The notes under the pieces were generated by a model. It searched no databases and was not told the DNA's origin. It worked only from the letters and a program-made list of their open reading frames with translations. Shown piece by piece: positions 6,501 to 6,879 of a stretch of 6,879 nt of DNA; position 1 is the first letter of the stretch, and the number at the start of each line of letters is the position of its first letter. This stretch comes from Candidatus Dormiibacterota bacterium (lineage in GTDB: Bacteria > Chloroflexota > Dormibacteria > Aeolococcales > Aeolococcaceae): assembly GCA_955651875.1 (NCBI GenBank), contig CATPAP010000281.1, positions 1 to 6,879 on the forward strand, written 5' to 3'. Position numbers and translations under genes: made by a program.

Positions 6501-6879
6501 GGGATTCGTCGGCGTCGCGCCATTCCGCCGGGTAGCCGAGGGCGCCGGCCGCGATGATCGTCCCCTGGCCGGGCATCAGCCGCGGAACCGAGGCCACCGT
6601 ACCGAGGCCACCGGGATTGGTCAGTGTGATGGTGGCGCCGCGCAGCTCGTCGGCGGTGAGCGCGTTGGTGCGAGCGCGGTCGATGAGCCGCTCGTAGTCG
6701 TCCCGGAAGTCGGCGAACGAGCGCGTCCCGGCGTCGCGGATCACCGGGACCACGAGGAAGCGGGTGCCGTCCTTTCGCCGGCTGTCCACCGCCAGGCCGA
6801 GATGGACGTCGCCCTCGACCCGCGCGGGTCGGCCCGCCTCGGTGCGGGCGAAATGGGCGCACATCTCGGGCATCTCGGC
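3553..6879 (-). CDS. kgd: Multifunctional 2-oxoglutarate dehydrogenase E2-E1 fusion, 5' end outside the window
   Basis: The frame is open to the window edge, so the visible 1108 residues lack the true start. Numbering below counts from the internal Met at 6873, which is not the initiator. The visible protein begins inside the E2 succinyltransferase catalytic domain (1 to about 172), with 'SVPRLMPGQG' (95-104) and the catalytic 'STYDHRVIQG' (His143). An Ala/Pro-rich linker (about 178-212) leads to the E1 part: helical domain (about 213-340); ThDP domain with 'IGMSHRGRL' (383-391), 'HGDAAFAGEG' (494-503) and 'NNQIGFTT' (528-535); transketolase-type domain with 'LSGQDTERGTFSQRH' (752-766), 'WEAQYGDFFNNAE' (821-833) and 'GPEHSSARLERFLQL' (865-879); and a C-terminal domain with 'WVQEEP' (1014-1019). 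It oxidatively decarboxylates 2-oxoglutarate to succinyl-CoA with LpdA as E3. By analogy with mycobacterial Kgd (about 1230 residues), 100 or more residues are missing. Those could include the phospho-regulated tail that binds the FHA protein GarA/OdhI. Confidence 0.96.
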   Translation of the reverse strand, partial: AEMPEMCAHFARTEAGRPARVEGDVHLGLAVDSRRKDGTRFLVVPVIRDAGTRSFADFRDDYERLIDRARTNALTADELRGATITLTNPGGLGTVASVPRLMPGQGTIIAAGALGYPAEWRDADESRLHELGVTKVMTMTSTYDHRVIQGAQSGEFLGRVEALLDGDDGFYAAVFESLGVEPPAATIPRSTAEAGTAAEPRAAAGAQAAPSRQMLAAVQAATSLIKAHRTHGHLGADLDPLGTPPLGDPAMEPETYGLTPEVMEQIPADVLRVYVPGRNLAEVLPNLRRTYCGTIAYEIEHIASHEQRVWLREHIESGAYRMPFNAESKRRLLQRLTKIEAMERYLRRTFIGQKTFSAEGVDAMVPMLEGLLTAVAADGIGEVIIGMSHRGRLATIAHVVNRPYDAILVAFERGELRRAVASLNDAPTGDVKYHIGATGTYVTDTGQEISVRLLPNPSHLEAVDPVVEGWTRAAQTQRNASVLHVDPMVAAPVLIHGDAAFAGEGIVAEVLNLQSLPGYATGGTVHIITNNQIGFTTDPSEGRSTRYASDLAKGFDVPIVHVNADDIEACTHAVRLAWDYRRTYHRDVVIDLIGYRRFGHNETDEPAYTQPLMYKKIKEHPTARELYMRKLVAEGLITEADGANDFETAYSGLAEAHKRVKATLASDPAEASEESTAAETHRRRPSTRVSRETLIALNEQLVTAPDDFHVFAKLAKQLERRRAAVSEGESDIDWGTAESLAFASLLHEGHPIRLSGQDTERGTFSQRHLVFHDDTNGARWIPMEHLVAAAATFEVYNSPLSEVGCLGFEYGYSAADPSTTVLWEAQYGDFFNNAELIVDQFISSALAKWGQRSRLVLLLPHGYEGNGPEHSSARLERFLQLSAHGNMRVANVTTAAQYFHLLRDQAIAATARPLVVMTPKSLLRLKESACTLDELSGGEFRAVIDDPVTSAGAKQRKKVRTMLLCTGKLYYEIELHPERRDAEDLAVVRVEMLNPLPIEEILALVRAYPNLEQMYWVQEEPSNMGAWLHLARPIGLRRPYDIRWDYIGRPRRASPSEGSAGAHHLEQERIATTALSTSHILAGKSAGIETLQPADLKASTDSKTAGNA

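Overview
High-GC bacterial DNA with tightly packed genes and almost uniform G/C at third codon positions. The best taxonomic clue is the fused E2-E1 2-oxoglutarate dehydrogenase (Kgd/OdhA type), which is typical of Actinobacteria and some related high-GC lineages. Its sequence and linkers are not those of Mycobacterium, so an uncultured or less-studied actinobacterium-like organism is likely. The genus cannot be named from this window.

Layout, left to right. (1) Positions 1-594, plus strand: the C-terminal end of an RNase A-like polymorphic toxin (CdiA-CT RNase A family), followed at once by a small acidic CdiI-family immunity protein. This toxin/immunity pair is the most interesting accessory element. 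(2) Positions 591-1659, minus strand: a two-gene unit with a stand-alone Lrp/AsnC ligand-binding (RAM) domain protein upstream and a multi-pass CDP-alcohol phosphatidyltransferase downstream. The immunity gene and the phosphatidyltransferase gene end tail to tail and share the palindrome CTAG for their stop codons. (3) Positions 1730-2158, plus strand: an unrecognised small membrane protein, divergent from the RAM gene across a 70-base gap that probably holds the RAM gene promoter. (4) Positions 2189-6879, minus strand: a TCA-cycle operon in which kgd (5' end beyond the window) is followed by lpdA with a 4-base GTGA overlap.

How the parts work together. Kgd supplies the E1 decarboxylase/dehydrogenase and the E2 succinyltransferase domain. 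LpdA supplies the E3 flavoprotein that reoxidises the lipoyl group and makes NADH. Encoding E3 directly after the E1/E2 fusion suggests a dedicated 2-oxoglutarate dehydrogenase complex. No lipoyl domain is visible; it must lie in the missing N-terminus or on another protein. The toxin/immunity pair has no evident functional link to these housekeeping genes.

No tRNA, rRNA, CRISPR array, insertion sequence or convincing terminator was seen. There is no gene-free stretch longer than about 70 bases.
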